A stretch of DNA of 8,034 nucleotides from contig JASHXZ010000369.1 of NCBI GenBank assembly GCA_030043285.1, positions 1 through 8,034 of the forward strand, read 5' to 3'. Below, piece by piece: positions 1 through 6,531 of the stretch (positions are counted from its first letter, which is position 1; each line of letters begins with the position of its first letter). The notes beneath the pieces are model-generated. The model was not told the DNA's origin and ran no database searches. It saw only the letters and a list, made by a program, of their open reading frames with translations. A program made the position numbers and the translations under genes. Origin of the DNA: Xanthobacteraceae bacterium. Its GTDB lineage: Bacteria; Pseudomonadota; Alphaproteobacteria; Rhizobiales; Xanthobacteraceae.

Positions 1-1489
1 CGACGCCAAGATCCTCTGGAAATACGAACCGAAGCAGGATCCGAGCGTCATTCCGGTGATGTGCTGCGACACCGTAAACCGCGGCGTCTCGTACGCCGAC
101 GGCAAGATTTTCCTGCACCAGGCCGACGACAAGCTGGTGGCGCTCGACGCCAAGACCGGCAAGGAAGTTTGGACCGCGGTCAATGGCGATCCGAAGAAAG
201 GCCAGACCGGCACTTCGGCGCCGCTCGTCGTCAAGGACAAAGTTCTGGTCGGGACCTCCGGAGGCGAATTCGGCGTGCAATGTTCAGTTGCCGCTTACGA
301 CATCAATTCCGGCAAGCTGGTTTGGCGCGCCTATTCGGAGGGACCGGATGATCAAATCCTGGTCGATCCGCAGAAGACCACTGCACTCGGCAAGCCTGTC
401 GGGCAAGACTCGAGCCTGAAGACCTGGCAGGGCGATCAGTGGAAAATCGGCGGCGGCTGCACCTGGGGCTGGATCTCGTACGATCCCGAACTGAACCTCG
501 TCTATTACGGCTCGGGCAATCCGTCGACCTGGAATCCCACGCAGCGTCCCGGCGACAACAAATGGTCGATGACCATCTGGGCGCGCAACCCGGAAACCGG
601 CGTCGCCAAATGGGTCTATCAGATGACGCCCCACGACGAGGGGGACTACGACGGCGTCAACGAAATGATCCTGACCGACCAGCGCATCAATGGCAAAGAG
701 CGAAAGCTCCTGACCCACTTCGATCGCAATGGTCTTGGCTACACGCTCGACCGCGAGACCGGTGAGCTCCTGGTCGCCCAGAAGTTCGATCCGAAGGTCA
801 ATTGGACCACCGGCGTCGACATGAACAAGAGCTCGCCCAACTACGGCCGTCCGGCCGTGGTGTCGAAATATTCGACGCAGGCTGGCGGCGAAGATCACAA
901 TACGACCGGCATCTGCCCGGCCGCGCTGGGATCGAAAGACGAGCAACCGGCAGCCTATTCGCCGGAGACGCAGCTGTTCTACGTCCCGACGAACCACGTC
1001 TGCATGGACTATGAGCCGTTCCGCGTCAGCTACACGGCCGGTCAGCCGTACGTTGGAGCGACCCTCGCCATGTATCCGCCTCCCGGCGACCAGAACATGG
1101 GTAACTTCATCGCCTGGGATGGCAAGACCGGAAAGATCGTCTGGTCCGATCCCGAGCTGTTCTCGGTGTGGTCTGGCGCGCTCGCGACTGCCGGCGGCGT
1201 GGTGTTCTACGGAACGCTGGAAGGCTACCTCAAGGCGGTCGATGCCAAGACGGGCAAGGAACTCTATAGGTTCAAGACCCCGTCCGGCATTATCGGCAAC
1301 GTCATGACGTATCAGCACGGCGGCAAGCAGTACGTCGCGGTGCTCTCGGGCGTCGGCGGCTGGGCCGGAATTGGCCTCGCAGCCGGCCTCACCGATCCGC
1401 ACGCCGGATTGGGCGCAGTGGGTGGTTACGCCGCACTGAGCAACTATACGGCGCTGGGCGGACAGCTCACGGTGTTCACGCTGCCTTGA
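1..1489 (+). CDS. xoxF: Lanthanide-dependent PQQ methanol dehydrogenase XoxF, 5'-truncated by window edge
   Basis: Periplasmic quinoprotein that oxidises methanol (and probably formaldehyde), passing electrons to a c-type cytochrome. The first full codon is at base 2, giving 495 visible residues. The family is about 600 long, so roughly 100 residues including the signal peptide lie upstream. Visible hallmarks are the vicinal Cys pair (CCD, bases 62-67), the metal ligand Glu in GGEFG (266-268), the PQQ-stacking TWGW (from 461), the metal ligand Asn in GSGN (518-520), and catalytic Asp (644-646) plus catalytic Arg in HFDRNG (725-727). The DYDG motif carries the second Asp (650-652) that marks lanthanide-using XoxF; calcium-type MxaF has Ala there. 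The ICP and HVCMD cysteines match the second disulphide. The C-terminal beta-propeller repeats and the end LTVFTLP are typical of the XoxF5 group. Oddities are Gly instead of the usual Trp before DYDG, and extra Cys at 281-283 and 458-460. Confidence 0.97.
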   Translation, partial: DAKILWKYEPKQDPSVIPVMCCDTVNRGVSYADGKIFLHQADDKLVALDAKTGKEVWTAVNGDPKKGQTGTSAPLVVKDKVLVGTSGGEFGVQCSVAAYDINSGKLVWRAYSEGPDDQILVDPQKTTALGKPVGQDSSLKTWQGDQWKIGGGCTWGWISYDPELNLVYYGSGNPSTWNPTQRPGDNKWSMTIWARNPETGVAKWVYQMTPHDEGDYDGVNEMILTDQRINGKERKLLTHFDRNGLGYTLDRETGELLVAQKFDPKVNWTTGVDMNKSSPNYGRPAVVSKYSTQAGGEDHNTTGICPAALGSKDEQPAAYSPETQLFYVPTNHVCMDYEPFRVSYTAGQPYVGATLAMYPPPGDQNMGNFIAWDGKTGKIVWSDPELFSVWSGALATAGGVVFYGTLEGYLKAVDAKTGKELYRFKTPSGIIGNVMTYQHGGKQYVAVLSGVGGWAGIGLAAGLTDPHAGLGAVGGYAALSNYTALGGQLTVFTLP

Positions 1490-1514
1490 CAGGTAGCGAA
1501 GCAGACCTGAAAAC

Positions 1515-1546
1515 CCTCCGGCGCGTCATCGCGGGCGCGCCGGAGG
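1515..1546 (+). terminator. Terminator-like hairpin between xoxF and the cytochrome gene
   Basis: A perfect 11-bp GC-rich inverted repeat (1515-1525 CCTCCGGCGCG pairing with 1536-1546) encloses a 10-nt loop. It is followed by the T-rich stretch TAGCTTTTGTCTCTT. It starts 25 nt after the xoxF stop and ends 44 nt before the next start. This is the usual form of an intrinsic terminator, though the T tract is interrupted. Because xoxG-xoxJ follow on the same strand with no obvious promoter in the short remaining gap, it probably acts as a partial terminator or as a 3' stabiliser of xoxF mRNA, lowering downstream expression. That role is inference. Confidence 0.75.
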
Positions 1547-1577
1547 TAGCTTTTGTCTCTTCATCTCCGTTATTCGT

Positions 1578-1582
1578 AAGGA
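1578..1582 (+). promoter_or_regulatory. Ribosome binding site deciding the cytochrome start
   Basis: AAGGA lies 8 nt before the GTG at 1591. The reading frame stays open back to 1486, inside the end of xoxF, but only the GTG at 1591 has both this Shine-Dalgarno-like site and a signal peptide directly after it. This fixes the start there. Confidence 0.7.
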
Positions 1583-1590
1583 TTCGGCCC

Positions 1591-2118
1591 GTGAAATTAC
1601 GTGCTGGCGCAGCGGCCGTGTGCTCGCTTACCGTCGCAGTAATGTGCAGTAGCGTTGCGATGGCCGCTGGGCCGGGAGACCCCGCCGCCGTCAAGAACCA
1701 GGATGGAAAATATTACGACCAACAAGGTAGTCCCACCTACAGCATCAAATCGGACGGCACCGTCGACTGGTACACTTATTCGGGCTTCCGCCGGTACAGT
1801 TCCGAATGCCTTCGCTGCCATGGTCCGGATGGCGCAGGCTCTTCCTACGCGCCCAATCTGACGGACTCCCTCAAGACATTGAGTTACGCCGACTTCCTTG
1901 GCGTGGTTGCCGGCGGCAAAAAGGACGTCAATGCGGCCAGCGATCTTGTGATGCCGTCGTTCGGCGTCGACAAGAACGTCATGTGTTATGTAGACGATAT
2001 CTACGTCTACCTCAGAGCGCGCGCCAACGGCGCCGTTGGTCGTGGACGCCCGACAAAGCACGAAGAGAAACCGGCCGCCGCCCAAAAGTGGGAAGATTCC
2101 TGCATGGGCCCCGCCTAA
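1591..2118 (+). CDS. xoxG: c-type cytochrome, methanol-metabolism-related (XoxG-like electron acceptor)
   Basis: Predicted periplasmic electron acceptor of XoxF, 175 aa with a GTG start. Residues 1-25 form a signal peptide (basic MKLR, hydrophobic core, AMA|A cleavage). A single haem-c motif CLRCH sits at 73-77 and is followed by GPDGAGSSYAPNLTDSL. Met121 in MPSFG is the likely sixth haem ligand. Two more cysteines (132 in NVMCY and 171 near the C-terminus) give the mature protein four Cys, matching the 'methanol metabolism-related' four-cysteine cytochrome family as I recall it; 132 and 171 may form a disulphide. It follows xoxF after a terminator-like hairpin and precedes xoxJ by 12 nt, the classic xoxF-G-J order. 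The cytochrome assignment is firm; the symbol rests on position and family resemblance. Confidence 0.92.
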   Translation: MKLRAGAAAVCSLTVAVMCSSVAMAAGPGDPAAVKNQDGKYYDQQGSPTYSIKSDGTVDWYTYSGFRRYSSECLRCHGPDGAGSSYAPNLTDSLKTLSYADFLGVVAGGKKDVNAASDLVMPSFGVDKNVMCYVDDIYVYLRARANGAVGRGRPTKHEEKPAAAQKWEDSCMGPA

Positions 2119-2130
2119 ACCGGGTGATGA

Positions 2131-3027
2131 GTGAAGACCGCTGAAAGAACGACAGGGCGCTGCGCGACGATTTGCTTCGCCATCTGTTGCGCCACGACCG
2201 CCGTGGTGGCGCCAGTCAAATCGTTCGGGCAAGCCGGCGGCGTGTTGCAGGGCGGCTTGGAATTGGTCGACCCGAAAGTCCTGCGGGTCTGCGCCGATCC
2301 CAATAATCTGCCGCTGTCGAACGACAAGGGCGAAGGCTTCGAAAATAAGCTCGCAGAACTTTTCGCCGGCAAGCTCAATAAGAGCTTGGCGTACACCTAT
2401 TATCCGCAAGCTACCGGGTTCGTGCGCATGACGCTCGGATCCTATCGTTGCGACGTCATCATGGGCTTCCCGCAAGGCGACGACCTCGTGGAAAGCACCA
2501 ATCCTTACTATCGGACCGGATATGCGCTGGTGGCCAAAGCAGACAGCCCGCTCGCCGGCGTGGATTCGCTGGCCGACGCCCGCCTGAAAGGCAAACGGCT
2601 GGGCATCGTCGCCGGCACGCCCCCGGCGACGTACTTCGTCATGGATGGATTGATGGAGAAGGCAAAGTCCTATCCGCTGGTCGTCGATACGCGTTACGAC
2701 TCATCGCCTCTGGCGATGACCCATGACATCGAGTCGGGCGCGATCGATGCCGGCGTTTTGTGGGGCCCGATTGCCGGGTACTACGCGTCCAAGGCGAACC
2801 CGCCGATGCGTGCGACACTGCTCCTGAAGGAAAAAGGCGGACCGCAACTTATTTACCGGATCGTCATGGGTGTCCGGCCATCGGATTCGAATTGGCGGAG
2901 GCAGCTGAACCAGCTGATCGCCGATAACCAGCCGGCAATCAACAAGCTGCTGCTTGATTACGGTGTGCCCATTCTCAACGAGCAGGATCAGCGCATCACC
3001 GCCGACACTCTCACGCAAAAGCCGTGA
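2131..3027 (+). CDS. xoxJ: XoxJ/MoxJ-like periplasmic substrate-binding-fold protein
   Basis: 298-aa exported protein of the quinoprotein dehydrogenase-associated substrate-binding family. These proteins have a type-2 periplasmic binding fold and are thought to help methanol dehydrogenase maturation or docking rather than transport. A signal peptide covers about residues 1-35 (hydrophobic ATICFAICCATTAVVAPV, cleavage probably after FGQA). The mature part opens with LRVCADPNNLPLSNDKGEGFENKLAE (residues 51-76 by position), the family signature. Cys54 and Cys107 (SYRCDVIMGFP) are the only mature cysteines and probably pair. The GTG at 2131 is the only sensible start: it has a weak GGGTGA upstream, and the next in-frame Met is deep inside the fold. 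It sits 12 nt after the cytochrome gene and 7 nt before the rhodanese-like gene, so co-translation is likely. No cognate ABC permease or ATPase is present. Confidence 0.92.
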   Translation: MKTAERTTGRCATICFAICCATTAVVAPVKSFGQAGGVLQGGLELVDPKVLRVCADPNNLPLSNDKGEGFENKLAELFAGKLNKSLAYTYYPQATGFVRMTLGSYRCDVIMGFPQGDDLVESTNPYYRTGYALVAKADSPLAGVDSLADARLKGKRLGIVAGTPPATYFVMDGLMEKAKSYPLVVDTRYDSSPLAMTHDIESGAIDAGVLWGPIAGYYASKANPPMRATLLLKEKGGPQLIYRIVMGVRPSDSNWRRQLNQLIADNQPAINKLLLDYGVPILNEQDQRITADTLTQKP

Positions 3028-3034
3028 TGCGGCC

Positions 3035-3589
3035 ATGAGGCGTGTTGCCGTCGCGACGTTGGGTGCCTTCGCCCTCGCCGGAGGCGTTGCATGGGCGCAG
3101 CAGACGCCGCAGCAACCGTCAGGCTACCGCATGAACGACTACCGCGGGCCGACGCCAGCGACGCTTGCTGGCGCCCGCGTCGTCACGACTGCGGAGGCCG
3201 CTGGACTGTGGAAGGCAGGCGCCGCATTCGTCGATGTCCTGCCGCATGCCCCGCGCCCGGCCAATTTGCCGCCGGGCACCATCTGGCGCGAAAAACCGAG
3301 GATGGACATTCCGGGCAGCATGTGGCTTCCAGATACCGGCTATGGCGCCCTTGCGGCGGTCACTGAAAAATATTTTCGCGACGGTCTCGCCAGCGCCAGC
3401 GGCGGCGATCCGAAGCGTTGGCTGGTCTTCTACTGCTTGAAGAATTGTTGGATGTCCTGGAACGCGGCCAAGCGCGCGTTGAGCATCGGCTATAAGAACG
3501 TTGTTTGGTATCCGGATGGCACTGATGGCTGGCAAGCCGCCAAGCTCCCGCTGCGCGAAGCGAGTCCCGCGCCGGCGGAGTCGGAATAG
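3035..3589 (+). CDS. PQQ-dependent catabolism-associated CXXCW-motif protein (rhodanese-like, periplasmic)
   Basis: 184-aa exported protein with a rhodanese-like fold, last gene of the xox block. Residues 1-21 are a signal peptide (RR at 2-3, hydrophobic core, AWA|QQ). The mature part carries FVDVLP (65-70), IPGSMWLPD (92-100) and FYCLKNCWMSWNAAKRA (132-148), the last resembling the CXXCW family found with PQQ alcohol dehydrogenases. Cys134 and Cys138 are separated by three residues here (C-x3-C-W). A redox or metal/cofactor-binding role is proposed for the family; activity is not established. The ATG at 3035 was chosen because it begins the signal peptide 7 nt after the xoxJ stop; the frame is open upstream only inside xoxJ. 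The ribosome site is weak, suggesting coupling. Its stop is 7 nt from the end of the convergent gene. Confidence 0.88.
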   Translation: MRRVAVATLGAFALAGGVAWAQQTPQQPSGYRMNDYRGPTPATLAGARVVTTAEAAGLWKAGAAFVDVLPHAPRPANLPPGTIWREKPRMDIPGSMWLPDTGYGALAAVTEKYFRDGLASASGGDPKRWLVFYCLKNCWMSWNAAKRALSIGYKNVVWYPDGTDGWQAAKLPLREASPAPAESE

Positions 3590-3596
3590 CCGCCGC

Positions 3597-4214
3597 TCAG
3601 TTGAGCGTCTGCTGGATTGCCCGCGCCAGCGCGAAAATGCGGTGCTCGATCGTGGTCGGCACATCGCAAACGTAGCGGATCGTTTTGCGGCGATCCTCGA
3701 AGATTCGCGTGCTCCACTCGATTTCACTACCGAGCGTTTTGATCTTTCCCTGATCCGCGTCCGGTTTGTCCTCCAGCGTGTGCATAGTGTTGACGTCGGC
3801 TTCGATCTTACCGGCCAAATCCATCTCTTTCCGGGACACGCGCTCGAGGCCGTCCATGACGTCGCTGCGCTGCGCGCTCAGTGTATCAAACACTCCGGCA
3901 AAGACCTCCTTGGCCTTCTGCTGCTTTTCATCGGCAGTGCCGGTGATGAACTCGGCAATCGCCTTCTGCGCGGCGTCCATGGGCGTGCGCCGCGCCGCGA
4001 TCAGGTCGACGAGATCCTTGACCTTGGGGTCGTTCTGCCAGCGATTGCCGACGTCGGCGATCGACGGGCCATCCCACATCGACGCAGTCGACAATTCCGG
4101 CACTTTCGGTTGAACGCACGGCCAATCCGGATAGCGCGGGTCGGTGGCCCGCGCCGGCACGATGAGCGCGCCCGCGATCACGAATAGGATGAAGAAAAAT
4201 CCAGCGTGCTTCAT
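3597..4214 (-). CDS. Unrecognised periplasmic two-cysteine protein, last gene of the SBP/beta-propeller operon
   Basis: 205-aa exported protein that I do not recognise as a characterised family. Residues 1-23 are a clear signal peptide (MKH, then a Phe/Ile/Leu-rich core, ending ARA|T). The mature N-terminus has a distinctive DPRYPDWPC segment (25-33), then DGPSIADVGNRW. Residues about 55-180 are charged and probably helical, with possible coiled coil around 95-170. The only cysteines are 33 and 183, at opposite ends of the mature chain, and could form one disulphide. The start is supported by a GGAGGA site (4221-4226) 6 nt upstream. It begins 24 nt after the beta-propeller gene and ends 7 nt from the convergent CXXCW gene. 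In related loci this slot can hold an ABC ATPase and permease, but this protein resembles neither. A periplasmic accessory of PQQ/lanthanide metabolism is inference from context only. Confidence 0.85.
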   Translation of the reverse strand: MKHAGFFFILFVIAGALIVPARATDPRYPDWPCVQPKVPELSTASMWDGPSIADVGNRWQNDPKVKDLVDLIAARRTPMDAAQKAIAEFITGTADEKQQKAKEVFAGVFDTLSAQRSDVMDGLERVSRKEMDLAGKIEADVNTMHTLEDKPDADQGKIKTLGSEIEWSTRIFEDRRKTIRYVCDVPTTIEHRIFALARAIQQTLN

Positions 4215-4238
4215 CCGCGTTCCTCCGCCATTCTGTAT

Positions 4239-5207
4239 TCAATGGTCCGACATGGCGATGCCCCACGGCAGCTCGCCGACCTGAACCGTATTGACGACCT
4301 TGAGCGCAGCGACGTCGATCACCGATACGTCGTTCGATACGCCATTGGCCGTCAGCAAATATTTACCGTCTGGCGTGAACGCCATGTGCCAAACCCGCTC
4401 GCCGACCAGAAGATATTTGATGACTTTATGGGTCTTCACGTCGACCACGGCGACGTGATTGGCCGGCCCAAGCGCGATAAAGGCCAATTTACCGTCGGTC
4501 GTAATATCGATCCCGACCGGCTGGATCGGGTCCGGGCGCATGCCGGGAATCGCAAATTCGATTTTCTGTGTGACGACGCGTTTGACCGGATCGATGACGC
4601 TGACCGTCCCGCCGACCTCGGACGAGACCCACAGTTCCGATCCATCGGGAGTGAACGCCGCGAAACGCGGCCGCTGGTCGACCAGAACGCTGGCCACGAC
4701 TTCGTGCTTCGCCGGATCGATGAAGTGGGCCATGTTGGTGGTTTCCGACGTGTTGATCAGAATCTTGCCATCGGGGCTTATGGCCATTCCCTCAGGCTCG
4801 ACGCCGACCTGCACCGCACCGATTTGCGCCCGGCGCGCAATGTCGATGATCGTGACCGTGTTGTCGTTCTCGTTGGCGACGTAGAGAATCTTGCCATCGG
4901 GGCTCGCGGTGAAAAACTCCGGATCCGGACCGGAAGGCAGCGTGTCGGAGACCGTGTTTGTGCTGGTATCGATCATCTGGATCGTGTCGTCGTCGCCGCA
5001 GGCGACCAGAACATATTTCTGATCTTTGGTATACGCGATGCCGCGCGGCCGCTGCCCGACCTTGATCGTTTTCACCACCTTCCAGGTATCGGTATCGATG
5101 AGAGAAACCGTGTTGCTCTTCTCATTGGCAACATAGGCGCGATAGGCGCTGGCTTGGCCGCCAAACAATAGCGCAAGGGCGATGCCGAGAATGAACCGAA
5201 GCCACAT
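4239..5207 (-). CDS. PQQ-dependent catabolism-associated YVTN beta-propeller protein
   Basis: 322-aa secreted seven-bladed beta-propeller. Residues 1-21 are a signal peptide (hydrophobic ILGIALALLFG, ASA|Y). The rest is seven YVTN-type repeats of about 42 residues, starting around residues 22, 65, 106, 148, 190, 240 and 282. They carry the recurring pattern VAN-NTVSVID-VGxxPxGIAxxPDGK; blade five has a longer insertion (FAIPGMRPDPIQP). This matches the propeller family that accompanies PQQ alcohol dehydrogenases and their ABC substrate-binding partner. No enzymatic residues are evident; a scaffold or ligand-binding role in the periplasm is likely. The start has GGAGA 8 nt upstream (5216-5220). 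It lies 15 nt after the substrate-binding gene and 24 nt before the unknown gene, so the three probably form one operon. Confidence 0.92.
   Translation of the reverse strand: MWLRFILGIALALLFGGQASAYRAYVANEKSNTVSLIDTDTWKVVKTIKVGQRPRGIAYTKDQKYVLVACGDDDTIQMIDTSTNTVSDTLPSGPDPEFFTASPDGKILYVANENDNTVTIIDIARRAQIGAVQVGVEPEGMAISPDGKILINTSETTNMAHFIDPAKHEVVASVLVDQRPRFAAFTPDGSELWVSSEVGGTVSVIDPVKRVVTQKIEFAIPGMRPDPIQPVGIDITTDGKLAFIALGPANHVAVVDVKTHKVIKYLLVGERVWHMAFTPDGKYLLTANGVSNDVSVIDVAALKVVNTVQVGELPWGIAMSDH
4759..4904 (-). repeat. 20-nt direct repeat in adjacent beta-propeller blades
   Basis: An identical 20-nt stretch occurs at 4759-4778 and 4885-4904, exactly 126 nt (42 codons) apart. Read on the minus strand both encode SPDGKIL at the junction of neighbouring blades. 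The spacing equals one blade, so this reflects the internal repeat structure of the propeller gene. Flanking bases differ. Confidence 0.8.
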
Positions 5208-5222
5208 TCGTCTGATCTCCGA

Positions 5223-6407
5223 CTACTTGAGCTTACACTTCGTCTCCGGACGGTCGATGCCCAACGTGTCGAGTTCCGAATATTGATGCAAAAAGCCCTC
5301 TTGCGGCGATACCGATACCACCGTGCGGCCGTCGGCAAGAAGGATGGGCTGGCGCAGCTGAAGGTCCCAATCGCGCACCGTTAGCTTGCGTCCCTTGAAC
5401 GCCGCCAAGGCGAAGTCTGGCCCCTCCATGTACTTGAGGATGGCCTTGGCGTCGTCGGAATTTGCATGCGAAACCGCCTCGCCAACCATCCGTACCGCCA
5501 TCCACGCCTGCATGTCGAGCGCCGTCATCCAACGCGAAAATTTCTTTTCGAACCGGCTTTGCAGCTGGATCGCACCCCACTGGTCGAACGCGGGGTCCCA
5601 AGTGGTCGGTTCAAGGCCGGCTGACCCGGCGACCGGTCGCGGCTGGCTGGTGCGGTAGGGCATGTAGTCGGCAAACACCTGGCTCTCGTCGGCGGCGACC
5701 AGCACGTCGTAGTCCGGGGCCGATTGGGTGAACAGCGGGATCTGACTTTGGATCTGCACCAAGCCACTGTCGGTACGCCGCGCGCCGCCGGTGTCCTTGA
5801 ATTCGCGTTGCTGCACGATCTGGGCGCCGAAACGTGTCGCCGAACGCCGCAGCGCATCGGCGAACAACTTGTCGTGCGCATGAGAGCCCACCACGAGCAG
5901 CCAGCGCGTCCAATGTTTCCAGACCAGATATTGCGCCAGCCCGTCCGCCAGCATGGCGCGGCTCGGCGCGGTATGAATCACGTTAGCCCGACAATCCTCC
6001 TGGCGCAGCCGATCGTCGGTCGCTCCGGCATTGAAGAAGAAAAGCCCGCGTTGGCGGCCGGCATCGGCAGCCTTGAGCAGCATGCCTGCCGGCAAGTCGG
6101 TCACGATCAGCGAGATGCCGCTATCGGCGAGCTTCGCCACCGCAGCGGCGGGATCGTCGTTCTCTTTCAGCAAAACCTCTTGCAGCGAGAACGACTGCTT
6201 GAGGAACTTGCCGGTCGTGTTGTTGTCATCGATCGCGAGTTCCGCGCCGGCAACGCCGTCGTTTGCGGCAGGCATCGCGATGAGCGAGATCGTTTCGGTC
6301 TTGTCGGCTGTGCCAAGGTACCCGATCTTGACGTTGAGCCCGTCGGCCGCCGGCGCTGCCGATATTGCCACCAGCAGGAAGACGGCGATCCAGAATCCAC
6401 GCAGCAC
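5223..6407 (-). CDS. ABC transporter substrate-binding protein of PQQ alcohol dehydrogenase systems (LutA-like family)
   Basis: 394-aa periplasmic binding protein of the branched-chain amino acid receptor type (two-lobed fold). Residues 1-20 are a signal peptide (MLRGFW, hydrophobic VFLLVAISA, APA|AD). Typical landmarks are VKIGYLG (26-32), the GVAGAELAIDDNNTTGK stretch (51-67), FFFNAGATDDRLR (123-135) and YDVLVAADES (233-242), then QAWMAVRMVGEA (300-311). Cys139 and Cys391 may pair. It resembles the family annotated as substrate-binding protein of the PQQ-dependent alcohol dehydrogenase system; I recall a relative as LutA of the Methylobacterium lanthanide uptake locus, but the ligand cannot be read here. 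The GTG start at 6407 has a strong GGAGGAGA site 6 nt upstream (6414-6421) and opens directly into the signal peptide. It heads an operon with the propeller and unknown genes; no ABC permease or ATPase is in the window. Confidence 0.9.
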   Translation of the reverse strand: MLRGFWIAVFLLVAISAAPAADGLNVKIGYLGTADKTETISLIAMPAANDGVAGAELAIDDNNTTGKFLKQSFSLQEVLLKENDDPAAAVAKLADSGISLIVTDLPAGMLLKAADAGRQRGLFFFNAGATDDRLRQEDCRANVIHTAPSRAMLADGLAQYLVWKHWTRWLLVVGSHAHDKLFADALRRSATRFGAQIVQQREFKDTGGARRTDSGLVQIQSQIPLFTQSAPDYDVLVAADESQVFADYMPYRTSQPRPVAGSAGLEPTTWDPAFDQWGAIQLQSRFEKKFSRWMTALDMQAWMAVRMVGEAVSHANSDDAKAILKYMEGPDFALAAFKGRKLTVRDWDLQLRQPILLADGRTVVSVSPQEGFLHQYSELDTLGIDRPETKCKLK

Positions 6408-6448
6408 GCCCAGTCTCCTCCGGTTCGTTCGCCCCCGCTAACCCATTA

Positions 6449-6466
6449 CGATACTTGGAATTATCG
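6449..6466. promoter_or_regulatory. Small dyad overlapping the candidate -10 (possible operator)
   Basis: CGATA (6449-6453) and TATCG (6462-6466) form a 5-bp inverted repeat with an 8-nt spacer. It covers the predicted minus-strand -10 element in the only sizeable intergenic gap between divergent operons. It may be a repressor or activator site, but a repeat this short can arise by chance. Confidence 0.2.
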
Positions 6467-6489
6467 CTTCTTTCATGTACGCTTCGCAA
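6460..6489 (-). promoter_or_regulatory. Candidate sigma70-like promoter for the substrate-binding operon
   Basis: On the minus strand, TTGCGA (6484-6489) is separated by 18 nt from GATAAT (6460-6465), which differs from the -10 consensus at one position. It lies about 50 nt upstream of the GTG start at 6407. Divergent placement fits the gene layout. The prediction is by eye; the -35 matches only moderately. Confidence 0.45.
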
Positions 6490-6531
6490 GCCTACCGAAC
6501 CGCTCACCGACGCGCAACACACGAGAGCGTC

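Noticed and set aside
284..1402. 372-codon open frame on the minus strand
   Set aside because: Lies fully inside xoxF, whose plus-strand product has many diagnostic motifs; the antisense product is Arg/Ala/Val-rich with no recognisable domain, typical of mirrored codon bias in GC-rich DNA.
1486..1590. N-terminal extension of the cytochrome gene from the TTG at 1486
   Set aside because: It would overlap the xoxF stop, run through the terminator hairpin and bury the signal peptide; GTG at 1591 has AAGGA and an immediate signal sequence.
2161..2193. Cysteine-rich signal region of XoxJ as a possible lipoprotein signal
   Set aside because: The cysteines (residues 11, 15, 19, 20) are not preceded by a proper lipobox, and a conventional cleavage site follows further on.
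1597..2475. 292-codon minus-strand frame across the cytochrome and xoxJ genes
   Set aside because: Antisense to two well-supported genes and spans their junction; no domain or ribosome site seen.
3573..3607. Small hairpins at the convergent gene ends (CGGCGG/CCGCCG at 3573-3578/3590-3595; CGCTCA/TGAGCG at 3594-3607)
   Set aside because: Only 6-bp stems, mutually overlapping, partly inside both coding regions and without a T tract in either direction, so not called as a bidirectional terminator.
4206..5171. 321-codon plus-strand frame
   Set aside because: Mirror of the beta-propeller gene; its Asp/Arg-rich repeats merely reflect the propeller repeats on the other strand.
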